Source: Streptomyces griseoaurantiacus (GTDB lineage: Bacteria; Actinomycetota; Actinomycetes; Streptomycetales; Streptomycetaceae). Taken from it: a stretch of 64,000 bases of DNA. The notes under the pieces were generated by a model that worked only from the letters and a program-made list of their open reading frames with translations, was not told the origin of the DNA and did not search any database. Shown piece after piece: positions 53,249 through 61,524 of this stretch; position 1 is the stretch's first letter; the number at the start of each line of letters is the position of its first letter. Where the stretch lies: assembly GCA_014656015.1 (NCBI GenBank), contig BNBP01000019.1, positions 1 through 64,000 on the forward strand. Reading direction: 5' to 3'. Made by a program: the position numbers and the translations under genes.

Positions 53249-53356
53249 TCAACTACTGCTGTCGATCCGGCCGAAAGCCCCGCGCTTGAACCGGTGGAGG
53301 AGAGCGAAGGCCTGCTCGACGACGTGGCGGAGCTTGCCCAGGCCCTGGATGACGGA
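53249..53356 (-). pseudogene. Remnant of an IS5-type transposase, C-terminal part
   Basis: The minus strand encodes IQGLGKLRHVVEQAFALLHR followed by FKR and then a stop. The GLGK-x-R-x-VVEQ...LLHRFKR pattern is the region around the catalytic Glu of IS5-type (IS1647/IS1182-like) DDE transposases. It is open only back to the stop codon of the adjacent SDR gene at 53357-53359. After HRFKR the sequence diverges (GAFGRIDSSS), so both ends are lost. No inverted repeats are recognised. The remnant sits exactly at the edge of the catabolic island. Confidence 0.7.
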
Positions 53357-54115
53357 TCACGCGTCGTCGTTGCGAGGCGCGTCGAAGTGGGTGACGAGGT
53401 TGATGCCGCCGTCGACGTGGATCACCTCACCGGTGACGAAGGGGGCCTTGGTGAGCGCCAGGACCATCGCTGCGACGTCGGACGGTTGCCCGAGCCGGCC
53501 CAGCGGTGTCATTGCGGCGGTGCGCGCCGCCCGCGCGGCGAGGCTGTCCGAGGTCATTCGGGTTTCGAGCGGTCCCGGGGCGATCGCGTTCACCCGGACG
53601 TCCGGACCCACGGCCTTGGCGAGCAACCTCGTCAGGTGGTCGAGCGCGGCCTTGCTGACGGAGTAGGGGATCGAGCTGCCGAGGGGGCGCGAGCCGCCCA
53701 CCGAGGTGATGTTGATGATCTGGCCGCCGGGCTCCATGACCTTCACGGCGGCGACGGAGACCTGCCACGTCCCGACGACGTTGACGCCGAGGATCCGGTG
53801 CCAGTCGTCAGCGGTGATCGCATCCAGGTCGGCGTGGGGGACGGGTCGCGACACCCCGGCGTTGTTCACCAGCAGGTCGAGCCGACCGTGCCGCTCCACG
53901 GCCGTCTCCACCAGGCGCACGGCGTCGGAGGGATCGGCGATGTCGGCCTGGACGTAGCTCGCCCCCGGGAGCTGGGCCGCGAGCCGCTCACCGGCGTCGA
54001 CGGAGGCGGCCGAGTTCACCACGACGGTGAAGCCGTCGGCCGCGAGCGCGCGGGCGATCCCTTCTCCGATCCCGGAGCTCGAGCCCGTCACGATGGCGAC
54101 ACGTGGCGCGCTCAC
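53357..54115 (-). CDS. SDR family oxidoreductase (catabolic island)
   Basis: 252 residues from ATG 54115. A canonical classical SDR: VTGSSSGIGEGIARAL, LVNNAGVSRPV, catalytic Ser in INITSVGGSR, Tyr and Lys in IPYSVSKAALDH, and VIHVDGGINL at the C-terminus. Overlaps the aldolase stop, so last gene of the leftward operon. Likely a dehydrogenase of a hydroxy or keto intermediate in the island pathway. The IS remnant begins directly at its stop. Confidence 0.92.
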   Translation of the reverse strand: MSAPRVAIVTGSSSGIGEGIARALAADGFTVVVNSAASVDAGERLAAQLPGASYVQADIADPSDAVRLVETAVERHGRLDLLVNNAGVSRPVPHADLDAITADDWHRILGVNVVGTWQVSVAAVKVMEPGGQIINITSVGGSRPLGSSIPYSVSKAALDHLTRLLAKAVGPDVRVNAIAPGPLETRMTSDSLAARAARTAAMTPLGRLGQPSDVAAMVLALTKAPFVTGEVIHVDGGINLVTHFDAPRNDDA

Positions 54116-54882
54116 CGGGCAACTCGCTCGGCGACGGGCTCTTTGAGTGCGTTCACGATTGCCCGGCCTCCGCCGGCGAGGATCGAGGTGTCGTTGCTGA
54201 CCACCACGTAGTCGTAGCCCCGGGCCAGCGCGGCCCGGGCCTGGTCACTCGTGGCGGACGCGGTGCCGATGGGAACACCTGCCGCGGCGGCAGCCGCCAG
54301 CGCGGACGCGACGAGCCGGTCCACCTCGTCGCTTCCCGCCGCGACGCCCATCGACATCGAGAGGTCGGCCGTCCCGACGAACGCGGCACCGATGCCGTCG
54401 AGGGCCAGGATCTCCCTCGTGTTCCTGATCGCCACCTCGCTCTCGAGCTGGACGACGCACAGGGCCTGCTCGTTGCCGTACTCGAGGTAGTCCGCCCGTG
54501 GCAGCTGCCCCCAGCGACCCGCTCGGCTGGTGCCGCCGGACCCGCGGTCGCCGCGCGGCGGGAAGCAGGTGGCCCGCACGACCGCCCGGGCCTGCTGAAC
54601 CGTGTCGACGTGCGGCACGACCACACCGGCCGCGCCGGCGTCCAGGACCCGCTGGATCACGCTGAGGCCGTGGTCGGGCACCCTGACGAGCGGGTCCACC
54701 CCGAGGGCGCGGGCCATCGCGATGTGGGTCGAGGCGGCGCCCAGGTCCAGTGTTGTGTGCTCGAGGTCGATGACCACGAAGTCGAAGCCCGCGTGGGCCA
54801 TGATCTCGACACTCTCGGGGCTGGAGAGCTTGATCCAGGTCCCGAGCGTGCCGCCGTTGATCCCGTCGCGCACCCGTGTCAT
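54112..54882 (-). CDS. HpcH/HpaI family aldolase (catabolic island)
   Basis: 256 residues from ATG 54882. Class II (metal-dependent) aldolase features: TWIKLSSPESVEIMAHAGFD, VVIDLEHTTLDLG (acidic and His residues), QLESEVAIRNTREILAL (metal Glu) and GAAFVGTADLSMSMG (metal Asp). Such enzymes split 4-hydroxy-2-oxo acids into pyruvate and an aldehyde, as in homoprotocatechuate or hydroxy-oxo-heptanedioate degradation. The gene is three bases from the permease gene and overlaps the SDR gene. Confidence 0.9.
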   Translation of the reverse strand: MTRVRDGINGGTLGTWIKLSSPESVEIMAHAGFDFVVIDLEHTTLDLGAASTHIAMARALGVDPLVRVPDHGLSVIQRVLDAGAAGVVVPHVDTVQQARAVVRATCFPPRGDRGSGGTSRAGRWGQLPRADYLEYGNEQALCVVQLESEVAIRNTREILALDGIGAAFVGTADLSMSMGVAAGSDEVDRLVASALAAAAAAGVPIGTASATSDQARAALARGYDYVVVSNDTSILAGGGRAIVNALKEPVAERVAR

Positions 54883-54885
54883 GGC

Positions 54886-55773
54886 TCAGACCTCGCCGGC
54901 GGTGTCGGTGGGGGTGGCGGTCCAGAAGACCAGCCACTTGCCGAGCTGCACGACGACCGCGTGCAGTGCGATGCCGATGGCCGACAGCACGACGATCACC
55001 GCGAAGGTCCTGGCCACGTCCAGGGTGAAGTTGCTCGCCTGGATCAGATAGCCCAGGCCTTCGGAGCTGCCCACGAACTCCGCGACCACGGCGCCGGTCA
55101 CGGACAGGATGACGGCGACCTCCAGTCCCGCGAAGATGTGCGGAAGCGCCGACGGGATCTGCAGGTGCCGCATGACCTGCATGCGGGACGCGCCGAAGGA
55201 CCGGAGCATCTCGACCTGCTCGTAGGCGGCGGACCGGAATCCCAGGATGGCGTTGATGAGGAGGGGGAAGAACGCGATCAGGGCCACGGTCAGCACCTTC
55301 GAGCTGATCCCGATGCCGAACCAGATGATCAGCAGAGGCGCCAGGGCGACCTTCGGGATGGTCTGGGTCAGGATGAGCAGCGGGAAGAGCACGCGCTCCA
55401 CCATCCGGAACTGGGTGATGAGCACCGCGGAGACCAGTGCCGAGCCGACCGCTATGCCGAACCCGAGCAGGATCTCCTTCAGGGTGACGATCGAGTGGGT
55501 GACCAGGCTGCCGTCCTGGAAGCCGTCGACCAGGGAGCTTGCGACGGCCGTGGGCGCGGGGACGAGGATGTTGGAGACGTCGAACATCTTCACGACGACC
55601 TGCCAGACCACCAACAGCCCGATGAACACCAGCACGCTGTAGGTGATCTCCGGTACTCGGCGGCGTCGGACCGGGGTGTCCGAGTTCGTGGGCGCCTCCG
55701 CCGGCACGGTCTCGCCGTCCGGGACGTTGGGTGCCTCTCGGCCGGCTGCGTGGCGCTTGGTGTTGGTGGACAT
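54886..55773 (-). CDS. ABC transporter permease (SsuC/TauC family)
   Basis: 295 residues from ATG 55773 with TAGGAG upstream. A polar N-terminus of about 40 residues is followed by six membrane helices. The cytoplasmic EAA-type loop reads FRSAAYEQVEMLRSFGASRM. LTQTIPKVALAPLLIIWFG is typical of the sulfonate/taurine/nitrate type permeases. It forms an importer with the ATPase encoded upstream and the lipoproteins of the divergent operon. Confidence 0.92.
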   Translation of the reverse strand: MSTNTKRHAAGREAPNVPDGETVPAEAPTNSDTPVRRRRVPEITYSVLVFIGLLVVWQVVVKMFDVSNILVPAPTAVASSLVDGFQDGSLVTHSIVTLKEILLGFGIAVGSALVSAVLITQFRMVERVLFPLLILTQTIPKVALAPLLIIWFGIGISSKVLTVALIAFFPLLINAILGFRSAAYEQVEMLRSFGASRMQVMRHLQIPSALPHIFAGLEVAVILSVTGAVVAEFVGSSEGLGYLIQASNFTLDVARTFAVIVVLSAIGIALHAVVVQLGKWLVFWTATPTDTAGEV

Positions 55774-55781
55774 CAGGTCTC

Positions 55782-56579
55782 CTAGTGGGCGCTGTGCTCG
55801 GAGTCGAGCAGCTTGCGGATCTTCAGGACGATCTCGCCGAACTCGGGCGTGTTGATGTTCTCGAGCCGCCGCGGTCGAGGGAGCGCGACCTCGACGACGT
55901 CCGCCAACCGGCCGGGTCGCGGTGTCATGACCACGACGCGGTCGGCGAGGAGCACCGCCTCGGGGATGCTGTGCGTCACGAACAGCACGGTCTTGCGGTC
56001 CTGGTCCCAGATCTTCAGCAGGTCCAGTCCCATCTGGTCGCGGGTCATCGCGTCGAGGGCGCCGAACGGCTCGTCCATGAGCAGGATGCGCGGGTCGTGC
56101 ATCAGGGCGCGGCCGATCCCGACCCGCTGCTGCATCCCGCCGGACAGCTCGTTGGGGTACCGGTCGCCGAACTCCTCCAGGCCGAGCATCACCAGCAGCT
56201 CGGCGGCCTTCGCGTGGGTCGCGGCGTCCCGGGCGTGGTGAAGGTCCGGCGACGTCAGCAGGTTCTTCCGCACGGTGCGCCATGGCAGCAGCAGCGGCTG
56301 CTGGAAGACCATCCCGAGCTGGTTGCGGTGGGTGTCCTCCGACGGCCCGAAGGTGACCTGTCCGGAGGTCTGTCGGGACAGGCCCATGATGATCCGCAGC
56401 ATCGTGCTCTTGCCGCAGCCGCTGGGGCCCACGATGGAGATGAACTCACCGGCTCGGACGCTGAGGGAGACGTCGTCGAGAGCCTGGACGGTCCCGCCGG
56501 ACTTCGTCGAGTAGAGCATGGACAGCGAGTCCAAGCGGATCACGCAGTCGGTGTCGGTGCTGGTCGGCATGTCTGTCAT
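55782..56579 (-). CDS. ABC transporter ATP-binding protein (SsuB/TauB family)
   Basis: 265 residues. Walker A GPSGCGKST at 51-59, Q-loop in VFQQPLLLPW, signature LSGGMQQR at 145-152, Walker B ILLMDE at 165-170 and the switch His in FVTHSIPEAV. The set is typical for the sulfonate/taurine/nitrate/aromatic-acid importer group. It is eight bases upstream of the permease gene and 56 bases downstream of the IclR gene. Confidence 0.95.
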   Translation of the reverse strand: MTDMPTSTDTDCVIRLDSLSMLYSTKSGGTVQALDDVSLSVRAGEFISIVGPSGCGKSTMLRIIMGLSRQTSGQVTFGPSEDTHRNQLGMVFQQPLLLPWRTVRKNLLTSPDLHHARDAATHAKAAELLVMLGLEEFGDRYPNELSGGMQQRVGIGRALMHDPRILLMDEPFGALDAMTRDQMGLDLLKIWDQDRKTVLFVTHSIPEAVLLADRVVVMTPRPGRLADVVEVALPRPRRLENINTPEFGEIVLKIRKLLDSEHSAH

Positions 56580-56635
56580 TCCTCACCTGATTCGAGCGCA
56601 GGCTGCCCGCGCCTCGGTTGTCGTGCCGGCGGCAA

Positions 56636-57415
56636 TCAGTCGGTCGCCTCCGGCCACGTGCCGCCCATCTCCTTGGTCAGTCGCTTGCAGGCGGCCTTCA
56701 ACGCCGTGGCCTCTCGGGAGTCCAGCGCCTCCGGCAGCATCCGCTCGGTGCCGACGGCCGCGATCGTGGCGCAGATCCCGGTCGCCGCGAACACCGGCGC
56801 CGCGACGACGCAGATGCCGCGGTGGTTGACGTGGATGCTCATGCCGGCCTGTCGGATCGCCTCGATACGACGGCGCGTCTCGGTGCGCTGGGGCTCGGGG
56901 AGGCTGCCGGTGAGCCGGTCGGCGTGGAACTGGTCGGGGAGGAAGGCCAGGAAGACCTTGGCCTGCGAGGAGTCCAGGGCGAGCTGCGAGCCCACGCGCA
57001 CCGTCACCAGGGTGGGATGGTCGGACTCCTCCACCAGCGAGACCACCGGGCCGGAGGTGCCCCACAGCGACAGCACGGTGCTGATCTTGATCTCGAGCGA
57101 GAGCTCGCGCATGTAGGCCGGCGCCATCTGCATGATGCGCTGCTGTCCCAGCATGAAGCTGCCGAGCTGCAGGATCGACCGTCCGGGACGGACGAGTGCG
57201 GAGTCCTCCACGCGCTCGAGCAGGCCGGAGCTGATCATCGAGCTGAAGTAGCGGTGCACCGTGGTCCGGTTCAGATCGAGCCGGCGGGTGGTCTCCGCGA
57301 CGGAGAGCTCCGGAGTCACCGGATCGAACAGTCCGAGGATCTGTGCGGTCCGGCTCACCGCCTGGATGTCCTGCTCCCGAGCAGCCACCGGCTTGTTGAC
57401 CTGGCGCTCCGCCAT
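56636..57415 (-). CDS. IclR family transcriptional regulator
   Basis: 259 residues. An N-terminal winged helix (VSRTAQILGLFDPVTPELSV, RRLDLNRTTVHRYFSSMISS) is followed by an effector-binding IclR domain (SLVEESDHPTLVTVRVG, GICVVAAPVFAATGICATIA). IclR proteins often control aromatic and other catabolic operons, with an aromatic or keto-acid inducer. First gene of the leftward operon, divergent from the rightward one, and the probable ligand for the sites at 57461-57593. Confidence 0.92.
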   Translation of the reverse strand: MAERQVNKPVAAREQDIQAVSRTAQILGLFDPVTPELSVAETTRRLDLNRTTVHRYFSSMISSGLLERVEDSALVRPGRSILQLGSFMLGQQRIMQMAPAYMRELSLEIKISTVLSLWGTSGPVVSLVEESDHPTLVTVRVGSQLALDSSQAKVFLAFLPDQFHADRLTGSLPEPQRTETRRRIEAIRQAGMSIHVNHRGICVVAAPVFAATGICATIAAVGTERMLPEALDSREATALKAACKRLTKEMGGTWPEATD

Positions 57416-57460
57416 CGGCCCTCACCCCGTTTCGTTGAGTGTCCACAAAGAGTGCGCACA

Positions 57461-57475
57461 GTTCGCAGTGCGAAC
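57461..57475. promoter_or_regulatory. Perfect inverted repeat, probable IclR operator
   Basis: GTTCGC-AGT-GCGAAC is a perfect 6+6 dyad 46 bases upstream of the IclR start. The half site GCGAAC recurs twice near the rightward promoter. Confidence 0.6.
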
Positions 57476-57552
57476 AGAGATTAAGCGTGACCTACGTCTC
57501 GCTGCAAGGTTTTCTCAGGGATTCGCGGAAGTGTTTTCCGATTGCACCCCTA

Positions 57553-57593
57553 TTGACAGACCGGATAGCGAACTCTCAGTCTGTGATGCGAAC
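57553..57593 (+). promoter_or_regulatory. Putative promoter of the rightward catabolic operon with two half sites
   Basis: TTGACA at 57553-57558 is a consensus -35; the -10 is weak. GCGAAC occurs at 57568-57573 and 57588-57593, 20 bases apart, in the same orientation as one arm of the dyad at 57461-57475. Binding here would touch the promoter. The gene starts at 57616. Confidence 0.5.
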
Positions 57594-57615
57594 GCTGCCG
57601 ACGCCTGGAGACTTC

Positions 57616-58506
57616 ATGACTGACTCACCCGCCATCATCAAGCTGCTGAACGGCTGCGTAGACCTGCACTGCCATTCCGGCCCGAACCCGTTCCCTCGAC
57701 GCATCGACCATGCCGAGGCCGGCAAGGACGGCGAGCGGCTCGGTATGCGGGGCGTGCTGGTGAAGTCCCACCACCACAACACCGTCATGGACCTGCTCGC
57801 GATGAGCGACCGGCTGGCGAAGATCAGCACCCCGGTCTTCGGCGGCATCACCCTGAACAGCATGGTCGGCGGCATCAACCCGCAGGCGGTGGCCATGTCA
57901 CTGCGCATGGGGGGCAGGGCCGTGTGGTTTCCGACGTTCTCGGCCGGCCGGCACATCGACTGCCATCCGGAGGGTGTCGGCTTCCCCACGGCGAGCGTCG
58001 AGGTGCCGTCGTCCCGGGTCGACATCCACCAGGAGGACGGTGAGCTCATCCCTCAGGTCCACGAGGTGCTCGACCTGGTGAAGGAGAGCGGCGCGATGGT
58101 GACCGGCGGCCACATGGAGACCGAGTCGATCACCCAGCTGTTTGCCGCGGCCAAGGACAAGGGTGTCACCCGGATGCTACTCAACCATCCCGACTACGTC
58201 ATCGGTGCGGACGAGGCGAAGTGCCGTGAGCTCGTCGGCTACGGAGCGTTCATCGAGCACGAGACCGGCTTCTACGACCCCGAGGGGACCAAGAAGTGGG
58301 ACCCGAAGATCCTCCTGGACTGGATCGAGAGGATCGGCCCGGAGCACACCGTGATCGCCTCCGACCTCGGTCAGAAGGATCGGCCGCTGCCGGTGGACTC
58401 CTACATCCGCGTCGCGACCGCGCTGTTGGACCTCGGCCTGGACGAGAGGTCGCTGCGGCAGATCTTCTGCGACAACCCGGCCTTCCTGCTCGGCCTGGAC
58501 GACTGA
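57616..58506 (+). CDS. DUF6282-type metal-dependent hydrolase (catabolic island)
   Basis: 296 residues from ATG 57616 with GGAG six bases upstream. An amidohydrolase-like TIM barrel: VDLHCHSGPNPFPRRID with His18 and His20, LVKSHHHNTVMD, GGHMETESI, LNHPDY and TVIASDLGQ with an Asp. The HxH, a Lys, further His residues and the late Asp are the usual metal ligands. I place it in the DUF6282 group from memory of this HCHSGPNPFPRR motif. It could open an amide, lactam or ring intermediate. First gene of the rightward operon. Confidence 0.8.
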   Translation: MTDSPAIIKLLNGCVDLHCHSGPNPFPRRIDHAEAGKDGERLGMRGVLVKSHHHNTVMDLLAMSDRLAKISTPVFGGITLNSMVGGINPQAVAMSLRMGGRAVWFPTFSAGRHIDCHPEGVGFPTASVEVPSSRVDIHQEDGELIPQVHEVLDLVKESGAMVTGGHMETESITQLFAAAKDKGVTRMLLNHPDYVIGADEAKCRELVGYGAFIEHETGFYDPEGTKKWDPKILLDWIERIGPEHTVIASDLGQKDRPLPVDSYIRVATALLDLGLDERSLRQIFCDNPAFLLGLDD

Positions 58507-58541
58507 ACCGGCATCTTGCTGCTGACCCGAAAGGACAGACG

Positions 58542-59408
58542 ATGACCACCCTGGCCACCCCGCCCGACGTGGAGTTCTCCGACCTCGGTACGGGCGATCC
58601 CGACGAGACGACCCCTGGCGGGTCGTCGACGTGGTACTTCCGCGGACACAACTTCGTGCTCGCCCACACGACGCTGGTCGCCGGCGACGTGCTCGAGAGA
58701 GATGATCAGCCGGACGAGTACGTCGTGATCCTCCCCTACGAGGAATCCAGCGTCGAGGTCCGTGCGTCGCGGGAGGTCGTGTCGGTCTCGGGCAAGGCGG
58801 TGGTGATGGTCCCGCCGGGCAGCAGTGCGATCGTCGGCGTCGACGACTGCACCGTCGTGCGGCTGTTCAGCTCTCGGTCCACCGACCTGCTGGACAAGGC
58901 GCGCAACCGGGATGCGTACGCGGAGCCGCACCCGAACACCAAGCCGTTCGAGCCGTGGCCGGCCCCGCCGGAGGGTTATCGCGTCCGGCCCTACCGACTG
59001 GCCGACCTGGAGGTGACGCAGGACGCCATCCGCCCGGGCCAGATCGTGCGGTGCAGCACCTTCATGGTCAACTTCCTGGCGCCCAGGATCGGTCCGCGTG
59101 ATCCGAACACCCTCTCGCCGCACGACCACGACGACTTCGAGCAGTGCTCGCTCGCCGTGGAGGGGGAGTATGTCCACCACCTGCGGACCCCGTGGTCCAA
59201 GCGTCGCAGCGAGTGGCGCGAGGACCAGCACCTGCGGTGCGGCAGTCCTTCGGTGGCCGTGATCCCTCCGCCCATGATCCACACCAGCGAGGCTGTTGGT
59301 GCGGGGACCAACCAGCTGATCGACATCTTCTGTCCGCCGCGTCTGGACTTCTCCCTGACGCCGGGCCGGGTGCTCAACGAAGACACCTATCCACTCCCCA
59401 ACCAGTAA
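58542..59408 (+). CDS. Two-cupin-domain protein (catabolic island)
   Basis: 288 residues from ATG 58542. The C-terminal cupin carries a clear metal site: SPHDHDDFEQCSLAVEGEY (HxHx3E) and IPPPMIHTSEAVG (late His). The N-terminal cupin lacks these ligands and is probably structural. Bicupins of this kind include ring-cleaving dioxygenases and isomerases. It follows the DUF6282 gene by 35 bases. Neither substrate nor reaction can be read, but an iron- or zinc-dependent oxygenase or isomerase is plausible. Confidence 0.8.
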   Translation: MTTLATPPDVEFSDLGTGDPDETTPGGSSTWYFRGHNFVLAHTTLVAGDVLERDDQPDEYVVILPYEESSVEVRASREVVSVSGKAVVMVPPGSSAIVGVDDCTVVRLFSSRSTDLLDKARNRDAYAEPHPNTKPFEPWPAPPEGYRVRPYRLADLEVTQDAIRPGQIVRCSTFMVNFLAPRIGPRDPNTLSPHDHDDFEQCSLAVEGEYVHHLRTPWSKRRSEWREDQHLRCGSPSVAVIPPPMIHTSEAVGAGTNQLIDIFCPPRLDFSLTPGRVLNEDTYPLPNQ

Positions 59409-59423
59409 GAAGAAGGTTCCATC

Positions 59424-60527
59424 GTGAAGACCAGACGAGCGATGAAGGTCGTCAGTGGTGCGGTCGCCATCCTGTGCGCGGCCGCGACGCTGAGTGCGTG
59501 CGGTTCCGACAGCGGTTCCGCCAGCGGATCCGACAAGTCGGCCAAGTCCGGCGGGCTGACGCCGGTGACGTTCGCGATGGCGTCCCCGAGCTGGAACGCC
59601 GGCTACGCGGTCATGGCCGTCGTGGAGGCCGAGGGCTTCTACAAGCAGGAGGGTCTGAAGGTCACGACCAACCTGTTCCCGTCGGCCACCCAGGCAGCGC
59701 AGCAGGTCGCCGGCGGCGGGGCCGACCTCGGCCTGATGACGGTCGAGCCCGTGGCCATCGGGCACGACAAGGACCTGGACCTGGCCTACTTCAGCTCGTA
59801 CTGGGCGAAGTGGATCTACAGCTTGCAGGTGCCGGACGGTTCGGATGTGAAGAGCATCGCCGACCTGAAGGGCAAGAAGATCGGCGTCTCCGCGGTCGCG
59901 AGCTCCGGCGCGACGTTCGCCCGGACCGCGCTGGAGCTCAACGGGATGAGCGAGAACGCTGCCAGCCTGGTGCCGATCGGTGCCGGCGCCCAGCAGATCA
60001 ACGCCATCAAGAGCGGCCAGGTCGATGCGTTGGCGCTCTGGGACATCCAGTACCAGATCGTCAAGAACGCCGGCGTCACCCTGACGCCGCTTCCGGTCAA
60101 GGAGACGGCGGACGCGTGGGGCGGCGGCTTCGCGACGACCCGGAAGAACCTCAAGGCCAAGAAGGACGTCCTCGAACGGTTCGGTCGTGCGGTGGCGAAG
60201 GCGTTCGTCTTCGCCAAGGCCAACCCCGAGGCCGCGATCCGCGACCTGTGGAAGCTTCACCCGGAGACCCGCGGGTCCGACCCGGAGGCGAAAGCGCTGG
60301 CTGACGGGGTCAAGGTGCTCCAGGTCCGCCTGGACGGACAGGGCTTCGACGACAAGACCCTGGGCCGGATCGACGAGACTGCGTTCACCCGTTCGCTCGA
60401 CTTCATGGCCTCGGCCGGACTGATCAAGAAGTTCCCGGCGAAGGACGTCTACACCGACGCGATGTTCAAGGCGTTCAACGACTTCTCCTACGACGACGTC
60501 AACAAGCAAGCAGAGAGCGCCGGCTGA
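59424..60527 (+). CDS. ABC substrate-binding lipoprotein 1 (SsuA/THI5-like)
   Basis: 367 residues. A lipoprotein signal (AILCAAATLSAC) precedes a Ser/Gly linker and a periplasmic-binding fold of the NMT1/SsuA type: PSWNAGYAVMAVVEAEGFYK, GGGADLGLMTVEPVAIGHDK, LKGKKIGVSAVASSG, SGQVDALALWDIQYQ. It should present the substrate to the permease and ATPase of the divergent operon. A close paralogue lies at 61525-62607, and 116 of 118 bases at 59912-60029 match it. Confidence 0.93.
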   Translation: MKTRRAMKVVSGAVAILCAAATLSACGSDSGSASGSDKSAKSGGLTPVTFAMASPSWNAGYAVMAVVEAEGFYKQEGLKVTTNLFPSATQAAQQVAGGGADLGLMTVEPVAIGHDKDLDLAYFSSYWAKWIYSLQVPDGSDVKSIADLKGKKIGVSAVASSGATFARTALELNGMSENAASLVPIGAGAQQINAIKSGQVDALALWDIQYQIVKNAGVTLTPLPVKETADAWGGGFATTRKNLKAKKDVLERFGRAVAKAFVFAKANPEAAIRDLWKLHPETRGSDPEAKALADGVKVLQVRLDGQGFDDKTLGRIDETAFTRSLDFMASAGLIKKFPAKDVYTDAMFKAFNDFSYDDVNKQAESAG

Positions 60528-60528
60528 C

Positions 60529-61518
60529 ATGCGACTGGGGATCGCGCTCGACCTGAGCTCCCATGAGCCGGTCCGCCCACAGGTGGATCGCACGGTCACG
60601 ATGCTCGCCCGCGCGGAGCAGCACGGCTTCGACTCCGCGTGGGTGGGGGAGAGCTATCACACGGCCTCTCAGCCGTTCCACCTCCCGTCCGCCCTGATGG
60701 TCCTGGGACATCTGGCCGGACGGACGTCCCTGGCGCTGGGATCAGCGGTGCTGCTCCTGCGCGCGTACAGTCCGGAGAAGCTGGCCTACGAGGCCGCGCT
60801 GCTCGACCAGCTGTGCGGCGGGAAGCTCACCCTCGGCCTCGGGCTCGGCAGCCCGGAGGTCGCCCAACGAGTCGGGCTGCCCGCGTCAGGTCCGGCCGGC
60901 GCGGCCTTCGACGCCACGCTGAAGCTGCTGCGCGACGCCTGGTCCGCCGACGCGAGCACCGATTCGCCGGTGGCGATCCCACCCCCGGTGCGGCGCGGCG
61001 GGCCCCGGATCCTGGTGGGCGGCAAGGTGGGCGCCTCGGCCCGTCGTGCCGCGACGCTCGCCGACGGATTCTACGGCGCGACGAACTACTGCGACGACCT
61101 GTTGATCAAGCAGTCGGCCGCCTACTGGTCGTGTCGCGGCGGACGGCCGGGCGGGACGGGGGGAGCGGTCGCCACCACCAGGTTCTGCGTCGTCCACGAG
61201 GATGCCGCCACTGCCCGCGAGCTCGCCGCGCGCCACCTCAAGGCCGCGACCGACTACTACACCGAGCGGGGCTCATGGCTGGGTGCGGACGGCCCTGCCG
61301 AGCTCGAGCTCCCCATGGTGGGCACGCCCGACGAGATCGACGCGACGATCGCCCGGTACGTCCGGGCGGGGGTCACGTCCGTCCAACTGCGGGTCGCCCC
61401 GTTCGGCACGCCGCCGGAGGTCGCCCGCCACACGCTCGACCTCGTCGGGCGGCACGTCCTCCCGCACTGGCACGACACGACGACTTCCGACGCGATCACG
61501 AGCTCGGATGGGGAATGA
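60529..61518 (+). CDS. LLM class flavin-dependent oxidoreductase (catabolic island)
   Basis: 329 residues; ATG one base after the upstream stop. The luciferase-like TIM barrel starts MRLGIALDLSSHEPVRPQVD, with DSAWVGESYH, LALGSAVLLLRAYSPEKLAY, GLGLGSPEVAQ, LVGGKVGASARRAATLADG and MVGTPDEIDATIARYV. Could use FMN or F420; streptomycetes have both. In similar clusters such enzymes oxygenate the imported substrate, for instance desulfonation or N-oxygenation. It lies between two paralogous binding proteins. Confidence 0.9.
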   Translation: MRLGIALDLSSHEPVRPQVDRTVTMLARAEQHGFDSAWVGESYHTASQPFHLPSALMVLGHLAGRTSLALGSAVLLLRAYSPEKLAYEAALLDQLCGGKLTLGLGLGSPEVAQRVGLPASGPAGAAFDATLKLLRDAWSADASTDSPVAIPPPVRRGGPRILVGGKVGASARRAATLADGFYGATNYCDDLLIKQSAAYWSCRGGRPGGTGGAVATTRFCVVHEDAATARELAARHLKAATDYYTERGSWLGADGPAELELPMVGTPDEIDATIARYVRAGVTSVQLRVAPFGTPPEVARHTLDLVGRHVLPHWHDTTTSDAITSSDGE

Positions 61519-61524
61519 CTGAGG

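Noticed and set aside
53064..53252. 62-codon minus-strand frame next to the IS remnant
   Set aside because: It overlaps the GH87 terminator and lacks recognisable transposase sequence; it is probably non-coding debris.
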